Below, in pieces: positions 53,216-62,106 of a DNA stretch of 64,000 bases. The notes beneath the pieces are model-generated. The model saw only the letters and a list, made by a program, of their open reading frames with translations, was not told the origin of the DNA and did not search any database. The position numbers and the translations under genes were made by a program. The DNA lies in NCBI RefSeq assembly GCF_049680855.1, contig NZ_JBMPGS010000005.1:1-64000 (forward strand), read 5' to 3'. The DNA comes from Salinimicrobium sp049680855. Its GTDB lineage: Bacteria > Bacteroidota > Bacteroidia > Flavobacteriales > Flavobacteriaceae. Within the stretch, counting starts at the first letter, position 1. Each line of letters starts with the position of its first letter.

Positions 53216-53827
53216 ATGAGTCTATTTAGAAATTTTTTAAATCCTAAATCTAAATCAGACAAAGGTCAGGACACCTCAGAAAATTCTGACCGTAGCAAGT
53301 ATATGCCAGATGTAAAGTTGCCCACAGATGAGCGATTTATGCTCAATTTCAAAAACAACGGGGGTAAATTTCTTTATTGTGAGAGTAATGAGGAAGTTAT
53401 GGAAGTTTTCGACAACATTATGTTGGAAAATGATTGGTATGAAAAGAAATCTTGTTGTTTCGATCCAGGTTTAAAAGATAAATTTTCAGAATATAATTTG
53501 GAATTTACCAATTCGGGAGAATCTGCTTTTTTTCTGTCCACCTGTGAATATTTAATTGCTAACGATGGTTCTATTCTAATTTCTTCAAATCAAATCAAGG
53601 AAAAGAAACTTCGGGAGTTACCTTACAATTTTGTGATTCTCGCATCCACAAGTCAGCTCGTAGATGCTATTGGCGAAGGACTTAGAGGGATAAAATTTAA
53701 GAATCGCGACCGCATTCCTTCCAATATTACGACAATAAAAAATTTCGAAAACAACAAGGAAGGGGACTTCATGAGTTACGGAAGTAGCACAAAAAACCTA
53801 TATTTGCTACTTTTGGAAGATTTATAG
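53216..53827 (+). CDS. LUD-domain (LutC/YkgG-like) protein
   Basis: Protein of 203 residues. The first 40 are charged and probably disordered (NPKSKSDKGQDTSENSDRSK). The rest fits the LUD fold: KFLYCESNEEVMEVFDNIM, AFFLSTCEYLIANDGSILISSNQ, NFVILASTSQLVDAIGEGL. LUD proteins include LutB/LutC of lactate oxidation, but stand-alone members like this one, between ftsH and cdsA in flavobacteria, have no established role. One base separates it from cdsA. Confidence 0.8.
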   Translation: MSLFRNFLNPKSKSDKGQDTSENSDRSKYMPDVKLPTDERFMLNFKNNGGKFLYCESNEEVMEVFDNIMLENDWYEKKSCCFDPGLKDKFSEYNLEFTNSGESAFFLSTCEYLIANDGSILISSNQIKEKKLRELPYNFVILASTSQLVDAIGEGLRGIKFKNRDRIPSNITTIKNFENNKEGDFMSYGSSTKNLYLLLLEDL

Positions 53828-53828
53828 C

Positions 53829-54632
53829 ATGAAGGAAAACATTATAAGGGGATTATCGGGTATTATGTACGTTTCTATACTCGTAGTCTCGATTTTTTCA
53901 TCGGAGTTTGCTTTCACAACTCTATTCCTTCTCTTTGGTTTCATTTGTTTAAGAGAACTACAAAGGCTCCTTAGGCTAAAAAGTTATCTCGGATACTTTT
54001 TATTGATTGCCCTCTTCTATATCTTTAGCTATGCGAGATTAAGCCCATATGGAACAATCGCGCTACTGCTCACAACCATCTTCGTAAATCTCTTTCTGGT
54101 CAAGGATCTTGTTATAGTTCATAAGATACCGCTTTTTGAAAAGAAAAAGTATGTAATCATTATCTTCTATCTCATTGCTTCTCTTATTTTCCTTACACTT
54201 ATTCCAAGCTATACAGGGGATTTTACGCCAGAACTTGTAATAGGTATTTTTGCTCTCATTTGGACTAATGATACTTTTGCATATATTGTAGGTAAGAACT
54301 TTGGAAGAAGAAAACTTTTTGAACGCATCTCTCCAAACAAGACTGTAGAAGGCTTTTTAGGAGGAGTAGTATTCGCTGCTTTCGGCAGTTATGCGGTTTT
54401 CCTCATTACCGGTTTGTTAACGGCACCTATTTGGCTGGGAATGGGAATAATTTTGAGTATTTTTGGCACTTTAGGAGATCTTATACAATCAAAATTTAAG
54501 CGCCAGGCGGGTGTAAAAGACAGCGGCCGACTAATGCCGGGACACGGCGGTTTATTTGACAGGCTGGATAGTATTATATTTTCAAGCCCCTTTGTTTACG
54601 CTTACTTATATCTTTTAACCTATGTTTCATAA
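53829..54632 (+). CDS. cdsA: Phosphatidate cytidylyltransferase
   Basis: Integral membrane protein of 267 residues with about eight helices. The C-terminal family signature is intact: LGDLIQSKFKRQAGVKDSG followed by LMPGHGGLFDRLDSI. NDTFAYIVGKNFGRRKLFERISPNKTVEG, here quoted in part, is the other conserved block. It makes CDP-diacylglycerol from phosphatidate and CTP. It overlaps psd by 11 bases, in keeping with linked phospholipid synthesis. Confidence 0.95.
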   Translation: MKENIIRGLSGIMYVSILVVSIFSSEFAFTTLFLLFGFICLRELQRLLRLKSYLGYFLLIALFYIFSYARLSPYGTIALLLTTIFVNLFLVKDLVIVHKIPLFEKKKYVIIIFYLIASLIFLTLIPSYTGDFTPELVIGIFALIWTNDTFAYIVGKNFGRRKLFERISPNKTVEGFLGGVVFAAFGSYAVFLITGLLTAPIWLGMGIILSIFGTLGDLIQSKFKRQAGVKDSGRLMPGHGGLFDRLDSIIFSSPFVYAYLYLLTYVS

Positions 54633-55275
54633 AGAAGGTTACAAAATAATGGCCGCGGCCATGATCCTGCTAATTGTCGTGAACCTTGCGGCACAGGCAT
54701 TTATTTTCACCGAATGGATCAATCTTGTGATCCTCATTGGCACCATTATACTTTTTTTTCTTATCGTTCAGTTTTTTCGTAACCCAAAACGTAATACCGA
54801 AGAAAACGATGCTCACATCATTGCACCTGTCGACGGAAAAGTAGTAGTCATCGAGGAAGTTTTTGAAAAAGAGTATTTTAAGGAAAAGAAAATGATGATC
54901 TCTGTTTTCATGTCCCCTATAAATGTTCATGTTACAAGGCATCCTGTAAGCGGAAAGGTCAACTACAGCAAATATCACCCAGGAAAATACCTCGTCGCCT
55001 GGCATCCAAAAGCCAGCGAGGAAAACGAAAGAACTACAGTTGTGGTTGAAAATAAAGTCACCGGGGAAATTCTATACAGGCAAATCGCCGGAGCATTGGC
55101 AAAAAGAATCGTTAATTATGCCGAAGTAGGCACCGAAGTTTCTCAAGGAAGTGACAGTGGGTTTATTAAATTTGGCTCGAGAGTGGATGTATACCTTCCT
55201 TTGGGCACGAAAATAAATGTGAATCTCAACGACAAAGTCAAAGGAGGCGTTACAGTCTTAGCCAGTAAATCTTAA
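54622..55275 (+). CDS. psd: Phosphatidylserine decarboxylase proenzyme (short type)
   Basis: Protein of 217 residues, the short bacterial/archaeal type. N-terminal hydrophobic helices (about 8-50), then HIIAPVDGKVVVIEEV, FMSPINVHVTRHPVSG, and the self-cleavage site FGSRVDVYLP, where cleavage is expected between Gly185 and Ser186 to give the pyruvoyl group. It converts phosphatidylserine to phosphatidylethanolamine. No phosphatidylserine synthase is in the window. Confidence 0.95.
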   Translation: MFHKEGYKIMAAAMILLIVVNLAAQAFIFTEWINLVILIGTIILFFLIVQFFRNPKRNTEENDAHIIAPVDGKVVVIEEVFEKEYFKEKKMMISVFMSPINVHVTRHPVSGKVNYSKYHPGKYLVAWHPKASEENERTTVVVENKVTGEILYRQIAGALAKRIVNYAEVGTEVSQGSDSGFIKFGSRVDVYLPLGTKINVNLNDKVKGGVTVLASKS

Positions 55276-55286
55276 CAGTTCTTAAA

Positions 55287-55559
55287 ATGTCTTCCAAAAC
55301 TCGAAATATTGAAGAGGCTTTCCAGCAAGCCTATCTTAAAGCCAGCACTACCAGCCAAAATTTCCCTCCAGATATTATGTTGCAGTTCTACGCATATTAT
55401 AAACAGGCAACAGAAGAGAGCGGGATCTACACTCCTTCTGGAGAGGCCGATGTGCGCAGTGCTTTTAAGTTAAATGCTTTGCTCCAGGTTAAAGGGATGA
55501 GCCCCAATGAAGCCAGGTTGAAGTATATTGAAATGGTTGAGAAATATATTCATTCCTAG
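55287..55559 (+). CDS. Acyl-CoA-binding protein
   Basis: Protein of 90 residues with the four-helix ACBP pattern: FQQAYLKASTTSQNFPPDIM, the ligand-binding LQFYAYYKQATEE and a C-terminal YIEMVEKYI. The canonical KW.AW segment after the second helix is altered (here FKLNALLQVKGMSPNEA), a common variation in Bacteroidetes homologues. It probably carries long-chain acyl-CoA for the neighbouring phospholipid genes. It follows psd by 11 bases and ends at a convergent terminator. Confidence 0.88.
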   Translation: MSSKTRNIEEAFQQAYLKASTTSQNFPPDIMLQFYAYYKQATEESGIYTPSGEADVRSAFKLNALLQVKGMSPNEARLKYIEMVEKYIHS

Positions 55560-55591
55560 TTCATATTTACTACATTTCACCAGACTCCATA

Positions 55592-55628
55592 AAAAATGCT
55601 ATTCTGAAGATCTCAAAATAGCATTTTT
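55592..55628. terminator. Bidirectional terminator between ACBP and valS
   Basis: AAAAATGCTATT (55592-55603) and AATAGCATTTTT (55617-55628) pair over 12 bases, between two convergent genes. A/T runs on both sides suit termination in both directions. Confidence 0.85.
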
Positions 55629-55646
55629 CAACACTTTTGATTTTTT

Positions 55647-58280
55647 TTACAAGCCCAGTGAATTCATACTGGCAAGAATGGCTTGAATCTTAGCTTCGGC
55701 GTCTCTTTTCTTTTGCTGTTCGATTTCCACCACCTTCGCCGGCGCATTATTTACGAAGCGCTCATTAGAAAGCTTCTTTTCAACAGAATTCAAGAAACCA
55801 CGATTATAATCAAGTTCTTCCTGTAACTTTGCCTTTTCAGCTTCCACATCTATAGCTCCGGAAACCGGAATAAAATATTCATTTGACTTTACCCTAAAGG
55901 ATAACGCACCCTGTATTTGTTGATCCACATATGAAAGTGTAGAGATATTTCCCATTTTCTCTATAACAGGATTAAATGCTTCTGAAAATTTTTCATTGTT
56001 CAACACCTGCAGTTCAATTTGGTCCTTAAAGGCAATGTTCTTCTCCTTCCGTATGGTTCTTATCCCCGAAATAACTTCAGAAGCTACTGCAAATTCTTCA
56101 ATGAGGGCATCATCTACCGCTTTTGCTTCGGGCCAGGAGGCGACGATCAAAGCTTCCTCTTTTGAACGTTCTTTTAGTTCCTGCCAAATCTCTTCAGAAA
56201 TGAAAGGAACGAAAGGATGTAATATTTTCAGGTTATCTTCCAGTATTTCAACAACAGCATTATAAGTTGTAGCGTCTATAGGACTTCCATAAGCAGGTTT
56301 TACCATCTCAAGGAACCCTGAGCAGTAATCATCCCAAACCAGTTTGTAAGTCGCCATAAGAGCATCACTAATCCTGTACTTTTTATAATGGTCTTCAATC
56401 TCGGCTAATGACTTTTGAAATTTTGATTTATACCAAGAAACTGCCATTTTTGAAGCCTCAGTTTGTTCTGCTTCTTCAGAAATTTCCCAACTCTTCAACA
56501 ATTGAAAAGAGTTCCATATTTTATTTACAAATCCACTTCCCTGCTTACATAAGTCTTCATCAAACATGAGGTCGTTTCCGGCAGGAGAACTTAAAAGCAT
56601 TCCTACCCGAACGCCATCTGCCCCGTAAGTGGCGATCAATTTAAGAGGATCGGGTGAGTTTCCGAGGGATTTAGACATTTTGCGACGCTGCTTATCCCGA
56701 ACGATTCCGGTGAGATAAACATTCGAAAATGGCTTTTCACCGCGATATTCGTAACCTGCAATGATCATTCTCGCCACCCAGAAGAACAGGATTTCAGGAG
56801 CAGTTACAAGATCATTGGTTGGATAATAATATTTGATCTCTTCATTGTCGGGTTCAAGAATCCCGTTAAATACGCTCATTGGCCATAGCCATGAAGAGAA
56901 CCACGTATCTAACGCATCTTTATCCTGGATAAGAGAATCCTCACTTAATGCCAAATTTCCAGATTTTTCTCTGGCTTTTTGAAGCGCATCTTCTTTAGAC
57001 TCTGCAACGACAAAATCATCTTTCCCTTCCCCGTAATAATAGGCAGGAATTTGCTGACCCCAAATGAGCTGACGAGAAATGTTCCAGTCGCGCACATTTT
57101 CCATCCAGTGACGGTAAGTATTTAAAAATTTATCGGGTACAAGATTAACTTCTTTCTCGAGTACAGCATCTAGTGCCGGCTGGGCAAGATCCTTCATCTT
57201 CAGGAACCATTGGTCACTCAACTTTGGCTCAATCACCGCCCCGGTTCTTTCGCTGGTTCCTACTTTATTTATATGGGTTTCAGTTTTCTCCAGAATTCCT
57301 TTGGATTCCAGCTCCTTCACAATTTCCTTGCGGGCTTTGAACCTGTCCATTCCTTCATAGTGCATTCCGAAAGAATTTAAGGTCGCATCGTCGTTAAAGA
57401 TGTCAATCACATCAAGATTGTGCTTATCGCCCAGCATCTTGTCGTTTTCATCGTGCGCCGGAGTCACTTTTAAACATCCGGTACCAAATTCCACATCTAC
57501 ATATTCATCTTCAATAATTGGGATCACCCGCCCATTCAAGGGAACTATGGCTTTTTTTCCTTTTAAATGGGAAAATCTTTCATCATTCGGGTTTATACAA
57601 ACCGCAGTATCACCCAAAATAGTCTCGGGTCGAGTGGTCGCAATGGTAAGAGTGTCATCGCTGCCCTCTATTTTATATTTCAAATAATATAAGTTGCCCT
57701 GCTGCTCCTGGTGGATCACTTCTTCATCGGAAAGTGTAGTTTTCGCCTCTGGATCCCAGTTCACCATTCGATAGCCGCGATAGATCATCCCTTTGTTGTA
57801 AAGATCTACAAACACCTTGATTACCGAGGCCGACATGTTTTCATCCATGGTGAATTTTGTACGATCCCAATCGCAGGAAGCACCAAGCTTTTTTAGCTGT
57901 TCAAGGATAATTCCGCCGTGCTTATGCGTCCACTCCCATGCGTGTTCCAGAAATTCCTCCCGGCTAAGGCTGTTCTTATCAATACCTTCACTCTTCAACT
58001 TCGCTACCACTTTCGCTTCCGTAGCAATAGAAGCATGGTCTGTTCCCGGCACCCAGCAGGCATTATATCCCTTTAACCTGGCTCGTCTAATTAAAACATC
58101 CTGAATGGTATTATTGAGCATATGCCCCATGTGCAGTACACCCGTTACGTTTGGCGGCGGAATCACGATCGTATACGGCTCTCTTTCATCAACTTCTGAA
58201 TGAAAATAGCCATTTTCCATCCAGTATTTATACCATTTATCTTCAACTTCCTGAGCGATGTATTTTGATGCTGTAGCCAT
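55647..58280 (-). CDS. valS: Valine--tRNA ligase
   Basis: 877 residues from ATG 58280 (MATASKYIAQEVEDKWYKYW), where the family starts; the frame is open 35 codons upstream through the promoter. Class I motifs: HMGH in PPNVTGVLHMGHMLN and KMSKS in RRKMSKSLGNSPDPL. Editing-domain stretch ATTRPETILGDTAVCINP. The C-terminal coiled-coil (about 810-877, many Lys/Glu) is the usual ValS tail. Ordinary housekeeping enzyme. Confidence 0.98.
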   Translation of the reverse strand: MATASKYIAQEVEDKWYKYWMENGYFHSEVDEREPYTIVIPPPNVTGVLHMGHMLNNTIQDVLIRRARLKGYNACWVPGTDHASIATEAKVVAKLKSEGIDKNSLSREEFLEHAWEWTHKHGGIILEQLKKLGASCDWDRTKFTMDENMSASVIKVFVDLYNKGMIYRGYRMVNWDPEAKTTLSDEEVIHQEQQGNLYYLKYKIEGSDDTLTIATTRPETILGDTAVCINPNDERFSHLKGKKAIVPLNGRVIPIIEDEYVDVEFGTGCLKVTPAHDENDKMLGDKHNLDVIDIFNDDATLNSFGMHYEGMDRFKARKEIVKELESKGILEKTETHINKVGTSERTGAVIEPKLSDQWFLKMKDLAQPALDAVLEKEVNLVPDKFLNTYRHWMENVRDWNISRQLIWGQQIPAYYYGEGKDDFVVAESKEDALQKAREKSGNLALSEDSLIQDKDALDTWFSSWLWPMSVFNGILEPDNEEIKYYYPTNDLVTAPEILFFWVARMIIAGYEYRGEKPFSNVYLTGIVRDKQRRKMSKSLGNSPDPLKLIATYGADGVRVGMLLSSPAGNDLMFDEDLCKQGSGFVNKIWNSFQLLKSWEISEEAEQTEASKMAVSWYKSKFQKSLAEIEDHYKKYRISDALMATYKLVWDDYCSGFLEMVKPAYGSPIDATTYNAVVEILEDNLKILHPFVPFISEEIWQELKERSKEEALIVASWPEAKAVDDALIEEFAVASEVISGIRTIRKEKNIAFKDQIELQVLNNEKFSEAFNPVIEKMGNISTLSYVDQQIQGALSFRVKSNEYFIPVSGAIDVEAEKAKLQEELDYNRGFLNSVEKKLSNERFVNNAPAKVVEIEQQKKRDAEAKIQAILASMNSLGL

Positions 58281-58309
58281 TCTTTGGTGCGATTTTTGAA
58301 TAATTTGAG

Positions 58310-58317
58310 CAAAAGTA
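58310..58317 (-). promoter_or_regulatory. Candidate promoter -7 element for valS
   Basis: Minus-strand TACTTTTG, exact TAnnTTTG match, 30 bases before the chosen valS start, with TTTT at 19 bases distance. It supports the shorter start, since the longer frame would begin upstream of it. Confidence 0.5.
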
Positions 58318-58363
58318 ATTATAACTGCAGGATTAAAAAAGGCAATGAATTCAAAACTATTAA

Positions 58364-58394
58364 TTTGCCCCTTTAAAGAAACCAACTATCTTTA
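58364..58394 (+). promoter_or_regulatory. Promoter of the DUF1573 gene
   Basis: TTTG (58364-58367), 19 bases, TATCTTTA (58387-58394): matches the Bacteroidetes consensus apart from the last base. The start codon is 25 bases downstream. Confidence 0.6.
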
Positions 58395-58418
58395 CAATCC
58401 TGTAAAAACCAAAAAAGT

Positions 58419-58799
58419 ATGAAAAAATTAGTAGCAATTGCCATTTTTATTTTTGCCGGTTTCGCCGTTCAGGCACAGGAGACTGCAAAAATGGAATTTA
58501 AGTCTGAAGTAATAGACTATGGCGAAATAGAAAAAGGAAGCGACGGGTTACGGACATTTCAATTTACCAACACCGGAGATATACCTCTAGTGATCACCAA
58601 TGTGCGTTCCAGCTGTGGCTGTACAGTTCCAAAGAAGCCTGAAGAACCCATACAACCCGGGAAAACCGGCGAGATCCAGGTAAAATACAATACTACAATA
58701 GTTGGCCCTATTAGAAAAACCATTACTGTATACTCCAACGCTGAAGAGCCTGCAAAATCTCTTAAGATCAAAGGAACCGTGGTAGAAACTAACGGGTAA
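58419..58799 (+). CDS. DUF1573-domain secreted protein
   Basis: Protein of 126 residues. Signal peptide MKKLVAIAIFIFAGFAVQAQ, then a single ASH/HYDIN-like beta-sandwich: IDYGEIEKGSDGLRTFQFTN, GDIPLVITNVRSSCGCTVP with the family's paired cysteines, then VKYNTTIVGPIRKTITVYSN. Proteins of this family are abundant, periplasmic or surface-associated in Bacteroidetes, and of unknown function. Monocistronic with a clear promoter and terminator. Confidence 0.93.
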   Translation: MKKLVAIAIFIFAGFAVQAQETAKMEFKSEVIDYGEIEKGSDGLRTFQFTNTGDIPLVITNVRSSCGCTVPKKPEEPIQPGKTGEIQVKYNTTIVGPIRKTITVYSNAEEPAKSLKIKGTVVETNG

Positions 58800-58821
58800 G
58801 ATTAGAAACTATACAGATTGC

Positions 58822-58860
58822 AGCTGCCTGAAGGTTGAGAAACTTTCAGGCAGCTTTTTT
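58822..58860 (+). terminator. Terminator of the DUF1573 gene
   Basis: AGCTGCCTGAA (58822-58832) and TTCAGGCAGCT (58845-58855) form an 11-bp stem, followed by a run of six T. The rest of the 242-base gap to the aminotransferase holds only that gene's promoter. Confidence 0.93.
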
Positions 58861-59004
58861 ATTTCAGGCTCATCTTGTTACAGCATAGAGTTTAGAATAG
58901 CTTCCAAAAATGCCATTTTAGAAACTTTTTTCTGCAATTCATAGGCTTCAAAAACAACAATGTGCCAGCTCAAAAAGTGCCGGAAATAGCCTTTTAGCTT
59001 AGTT

Positions 59005-59012
59005 TATTTTTG
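59005..59012 (+). promoter_or_regulatory. Candidate promoter -7 element of the aminotransferase-murB operon
   Basis: TATTTTTG, exact TAnnTTTG match, 29 bases before the start codon; no clear TTTG partner. Confidence 0.45.
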
Positions 59013-59041
59013 CAACTTTGCAGCTCTAAAAAACAGTATTT

Positions 59042-60232
59042 ATGCCGAGTATTTCACAAAAGGGGCAGGCAATGCCGGAATCCCCTATAAGAAAATTAGT
59101 TCCTTACGCGGAAGCAGCTATTAAAAAAGGACGCACCATATATCAATTGAACATTGGTCAACCAGATATTAAAACTCCGCCGAAAGCCATTGCAGCTGTC
59201 AAGAATAATGACATTGAAGTGTTATCTTACAGCCACTCGGCCGGTTTTGAGAGTTACCGTGAAAAACTTGCTGAATATTATACTAAGCATGACATCAATG
59301 TTTCTGCCAATGAATTGATTATAACCACCGGTGGTTCTGAAGCATTGCTGTTTACAATGGGAAGCATTTGCGATGCCGGTGATGAAGTCATTATTCCGGA
59401 ACCATTTTACGCGAATTACAACGGTTTTGCAACCTCATCGGGAGTGAAAGTTGTGCCCGTAAAATCGAAGTTTGAAGAAGGATTTGCCCTTCCTCCTATT
59501 TCTGAATTCGAGGACCTCATCACACCAAGAACGAAAGCAATCCTCATTTGTAACCCCGGAAATCCAACCGGATATCTTTATACACAGGAAGAAATTCAGC
59601 AGCTGGCAGAGATCGTAAAGAAACATGACCTTTTTCTTGTTGCTGACGAAGTTTACCGCGAATTCGCTTACGAAGGGGCTAAACATTATTCGGTAATGAG
59701 CATTCCGGGCCTTGAGCAACATGCCATTATGATTGATTCTGTTTCCAAGAGGTACAGCATGTGTGGCGCTCGAATTGGGTGTCTTGCTTCCAAAAATAAA
59801 GAGGTGATGACTACGGCCATGAAGTTTGCACAGGCAAGACTTAGCCCGCCTACCTTTGCGCAAATTGCCAGTGAAGCTGCCTTAGATACTCCGCAATCTT
59901 ATTTTGATGAAGTAAATGAAGAATATACTTCCCGAAGAAATACGCTAATCGCCGGTCTCGAAGAAATTGAAGGAGTACGCGTGGCAAAACCAATGGGAGC
60001 ATTTTATTGTATTGCAGAACTTCCCATTCAGGACGCCGAAGATTTCGCAAAATGGCTGCTCGAAAGTTTTCAATTGAACAATGAAACTGTAATGGTAGCT
60101 CCTGCCGCAGGATTTTATTCTACTCCCAATACCGGCATGAACCAGGTAAGGATCGCTTACGTGCTTAAGGAAGAAGATCTTTTACGAGCTATTGAAATTA
60201 TTAAGGCAGCGTTGATAGAATACAAGGGCTAA
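59042..60232 (+). CDS. Aspartate-type PLP aminotransferase (class I)
   Basis: Protein of 396 residues, fold-type I. YQLNIGQPDIKTPPKAI at the N-terminus, TTGGSEALLFTM (phosphate site), ICNPGNPTGYLYT, VADEVYREFAYEG and the PLP lysine in DSVSKRYSMCGARIG. The Gln/Arg pattern fits the aspartate aminotransferase Ib or broad-specificity group; the amino-acid substrate cannot be fixed. Its stop codon shares a base with the murB start (TAATG), so the two are co-translated. Confidence 0.92.
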   Translation: MPSISQKGQAMPESPIRKLVPYAEAAIKKGRTIYQLNIGQPDIKTPPKAIAAVKNNDIEVLSYSHSAGFESYREKLAEYYTKHDINVSANELIITTGGSEALLFTMGSICDAGDEVIIPEPFYANYNGFATSSGVKVVPVKSKFEEGFALPPISEFEDLITPRTKAILICNPGNPTGYLYTQEEIQQLAEIVKKHDLFLVADEVYREFAYEGAKHYSVMSIPGLEQHAIMIDSVSKRYSMCGARIGCLASKNKEVMTTAMKFAQARLSPPTFAQIASEAALDTPQSYFDEVNEEYTSRRNTLIAGLEEIEGVRVAKPMGAFYCIAELPIQDAEDFAKWLLESFQLNNETVMVAPAAGFYSTPNTGMNQVRIAYVLKEEDLLRAIEIIKAALIEYKG

Positions 60233-61245
60233 TGCAAAGCTTTTCCAATAAATCTCTAAAAGAACATAATACTTTTGGCATAGATGTGAAGGCAAAGACC
60301 TTCATTTCTATAACAACTGTTGAAGAATTAAAAGCTGTTCTTAAAAAACAATATGCTTCGGAAGTTTTTATCCTTGGAGGTGGCAGCAACATGCTGCTCA
60401 CCAGGGATATCAACAAAACCGTGCTGCACATTAATCTCAAAGGCAAAGAGATTGTAAATGAGACTGAAGAAGAGGTTTATGTAAAAGCCATGGCCGGAGA
60501 AACCTGGCATGAATTTGTGCTGTATTGTATCTCCAGGAACTTTGGCGGACTGGAAAATCTTTCCCTTATTCCGGGGAATGTGGGCACGACGCCCATTCAA
60601 AATATTGGCGCTTATGGGGTTGAAATAAAAGATACTTTTGAATCCTGTACCGCATTGAATGTACAGACTTTAGAGCTTCAGGAATTCAGCCTTTTTGACT
60701 GTGAGTTCGGTTATAGAGATTCAGTTTTTAAAAACGCGCTAAAAGGGCAGTATATTATCACGAGTGTCACCTTTAGACTTACAAAGAAGAATCACAGGTT
60801 GAACACGAGTTACGGCCCCATTGAACAGCATTTAGCTGAAAAAGGGGTTCAAGAGCCGCAAATAAAGGACATTTCTGACGCTGTTATTTCAATTAGACAG
60901 TCGAAACTTCCCGACCCTAAAGAATTAGGAAACAGCGGAAGCTTTTTTAAGAATCCAGTAATTAGCATGCGCGAATTTGAGGAACTCCAGGAGAATTATC
61001 CTGAATTGCCTGGATATAAAATTTCAGAAGATGAAATAAAGGTGCCCGCTGGATGGCTAATTGATAAAGCAGGGCTGAAAGGTTTCAGAAAAGGTGATGC
61101 GGGGGTGCATACAAAGCAGGCACTGGTACTGGTGAACTATGGAAATGCAACGGGACAGGATATTCTTAATCTTTCAACGCATATTCAGGAGGAGATTTAC
61201 CGGCTTTTTAGAATCAGGCTTCAACCTGAAGTAAATATTCTTTAA
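60232..61245 (+). CDS. murB: UDP-N-acetylenolpyruvoylglucosamine reductase
   Basis: Protein of 337 residues, type I MurB. FAD-binding: VFILGGGSNMLLTRD, LIPGNVGTTPIQNIGAYG; catalytic serine in GNSGSFFKNPV; C-terminal AGWLIDKAGLKGFRKGDAGV. It makes UDP-MurNAc for peptidoglycan. Convergent with the fasciclin genes. Confidence 0.96.
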   Translation: MQSFSNKSLKEHNTFGIDVKAKTFISITTVEELKAVLKKQYASEVFILGGGSNMLLTRDINKTVLHINLKGKEIVNETEEEVYVKAMAGETWHEFVLYCISRNFGGLENLSLIPGNVGTTPIQNIGAYGVEIKDTFESCTALNVQTLELQEFSLFDCEFGYRDSVFKNALKGQYIITSVTFRLTKKNHRLNTSYGPIEQHLAEKGVQEPQIKDISDAVISIRQSKLPDPKELGNSGSFFKNPVISMREFEELQENYPELPGYKISEDEIKVPAGWLIDKAGLKGFRKGDAGVHTKQALVLVNYGNATGQDILNLSTHIQEEIYRLFRIRLQPEVNIL

Positions 61246-61252
61246 TCCACTA

Positions 61253-61290
61253 AAAAAGGATTCAAAAATGACATTTTTTGAAGCCTTTTT
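61253..61290. terminator. Terminator between murB and the fasciclin gene
   Basis: Long near-perfect hairpin: AAAAAGG...TTCAAAAATG (61253-61270) against CATTTTTTGAA...CCTTTTT (61272-61290), with one mismatch and one bulge. T-rich on both sides; convergent genes flank it. Confidence 0.8.
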
Positions 61291-61313
61291 ATTTTTTCCT
61301 TTCTCTTTAACTC

Positions 61314-61955
61314 CTATTGTATTGCAGTCGTGTCTTCAGGAATATCTGTAAGAATCACTTCCTTTTCTACATCTGATGGCAGCAATACGCCGTCAATGAT
61401 ATGCACCACACCATTACTGGCCTCAATATTTTCTTCCAGGATTTTCGCGGTAACTCCTGAAGGTCCTCTAAGTATGATTTCTTTATCTTCCATGGCAGCA
61501 ATCAGATTTTCACCCTGAGCAGTGGTTAAAACAAAATTACCACTCCCTTGTTCGATCTGTTGTTTTAAAGCATCGGTCGTAAATTCTCCTTCAACAATTA
61601 AGAAATAAACCTCGGTACTGTTCTCTACATTTAATACTTCGCTCCCCTGCTCTCTGTAAAGGTAACTGTACGCATTATTATTGGGCGCGAAGATTGTGTA
61701 AGCTTTACCTTCTGGCAATTGAACATTTGCTGCGTTTAATCTTAGCGCAAAGGTGGATAGCTCAGGGTTTCCTTCGGTCGTTACTATCACAGTATTCACC
61801 ATCTCATCCTGGTTTTGTTCAAAAGATTGGGCCTCTGGTTCTTCGTTCATATCCACCTCTTCAGCTTCATTCTTCTTGTTATTATCCTGGCATGACATTA
61901 CCGCCACAAGGCTTAAAATCATGCTCAATGTTATAATTGTCTTTCCTAATTTCAT
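61314..61955 (-). CDS. Fasciclin-domain lipoprotein 1
   Basis: Protein of 213 residues. Lipoprotein signal ending LVAVMSC, followed by QDNNKKNEAEEVDMNEE, an acidic tether. One FAS1 domain covers about 55-205: STFALRLNAA, YTIFAPNNNAYSYL (H1 region) and SNGVVHIIDGVLLP (H2 region). FAS1 domains act in adhesion or polysaccharide binding at the surface. The CQD start of the mature protein resembles surface-export signals reported for Bacteroidetes lipoproteins. It is the most divergent of three tandem paralogues (spacers of about 150 and 120 bases), and has its own upstream motif at 62011-62040. Confidence 0.9.
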   Translation of the reverse strand: MKLGKTIITLSMILSLVAVMSCQDNNKKNEAEEVDMNEEPEAQSFEQNQDEMVNTVIVTTEGNPELSTFALRLNAANVQLPEGKAYTIFAPNNNAYSYLYREQGSEVLNVENSTEVYFLIVEGEFTTDALKQQIEQGSGNFVLTTAQGENLIAAMEDKEIILRGPSGVTAKILEENIEASNGVVHIIDGVLLPSDVEKEVILTDIPEDTTAIQ

Positions 61956-62010
61956 AGTTTTTAATTATTTGATTATCTGAACTTTAATATAAGATTATTT
62001 CCCCTAGACA

Positions 62011-62040
62011 CCTAAAATGAGGTTTTAAACTTACGTTAAA
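62011..62040 (-). promoter_or_regulatory. Shared upstream motif, fasciclin gene 1
   Basis: On the minus strand: TTTAACGTAAGTTT (62040-62027), 12 bases, TAGG (62014-62011). It starts 72 bases before the ATG. The same first box, at nearly the same distance, precedes the other two fasciclin genes. The AAC core and two-box form suggest an alternative (ECF-type) sigma promoter, which is inference. Confidence 0.5.
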
Positions 62041-62057
62041 GACAAATCAAAAGAAGA

Positions 62058-62083
62058 AAGGCTGAAGAAGATTCAGCTTTTTT
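62058..62083. terminator. Hairpin downstream of fasciclin gene 2
   Basis: GCTGAA (62061-62066) and TTCAGC (62072-62077), extended by A/T runs on both sides (AAAG... and TTTTTT), 30 bases after the stop of fasciclin gene 2 and just ahead of the gene 1 motif. It supports separate transcription of the paralogues. Confidence 0.5.
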
Positions 62084-62106
62084 ATCTTTAGAATTCTTTA
62101 AACCTA

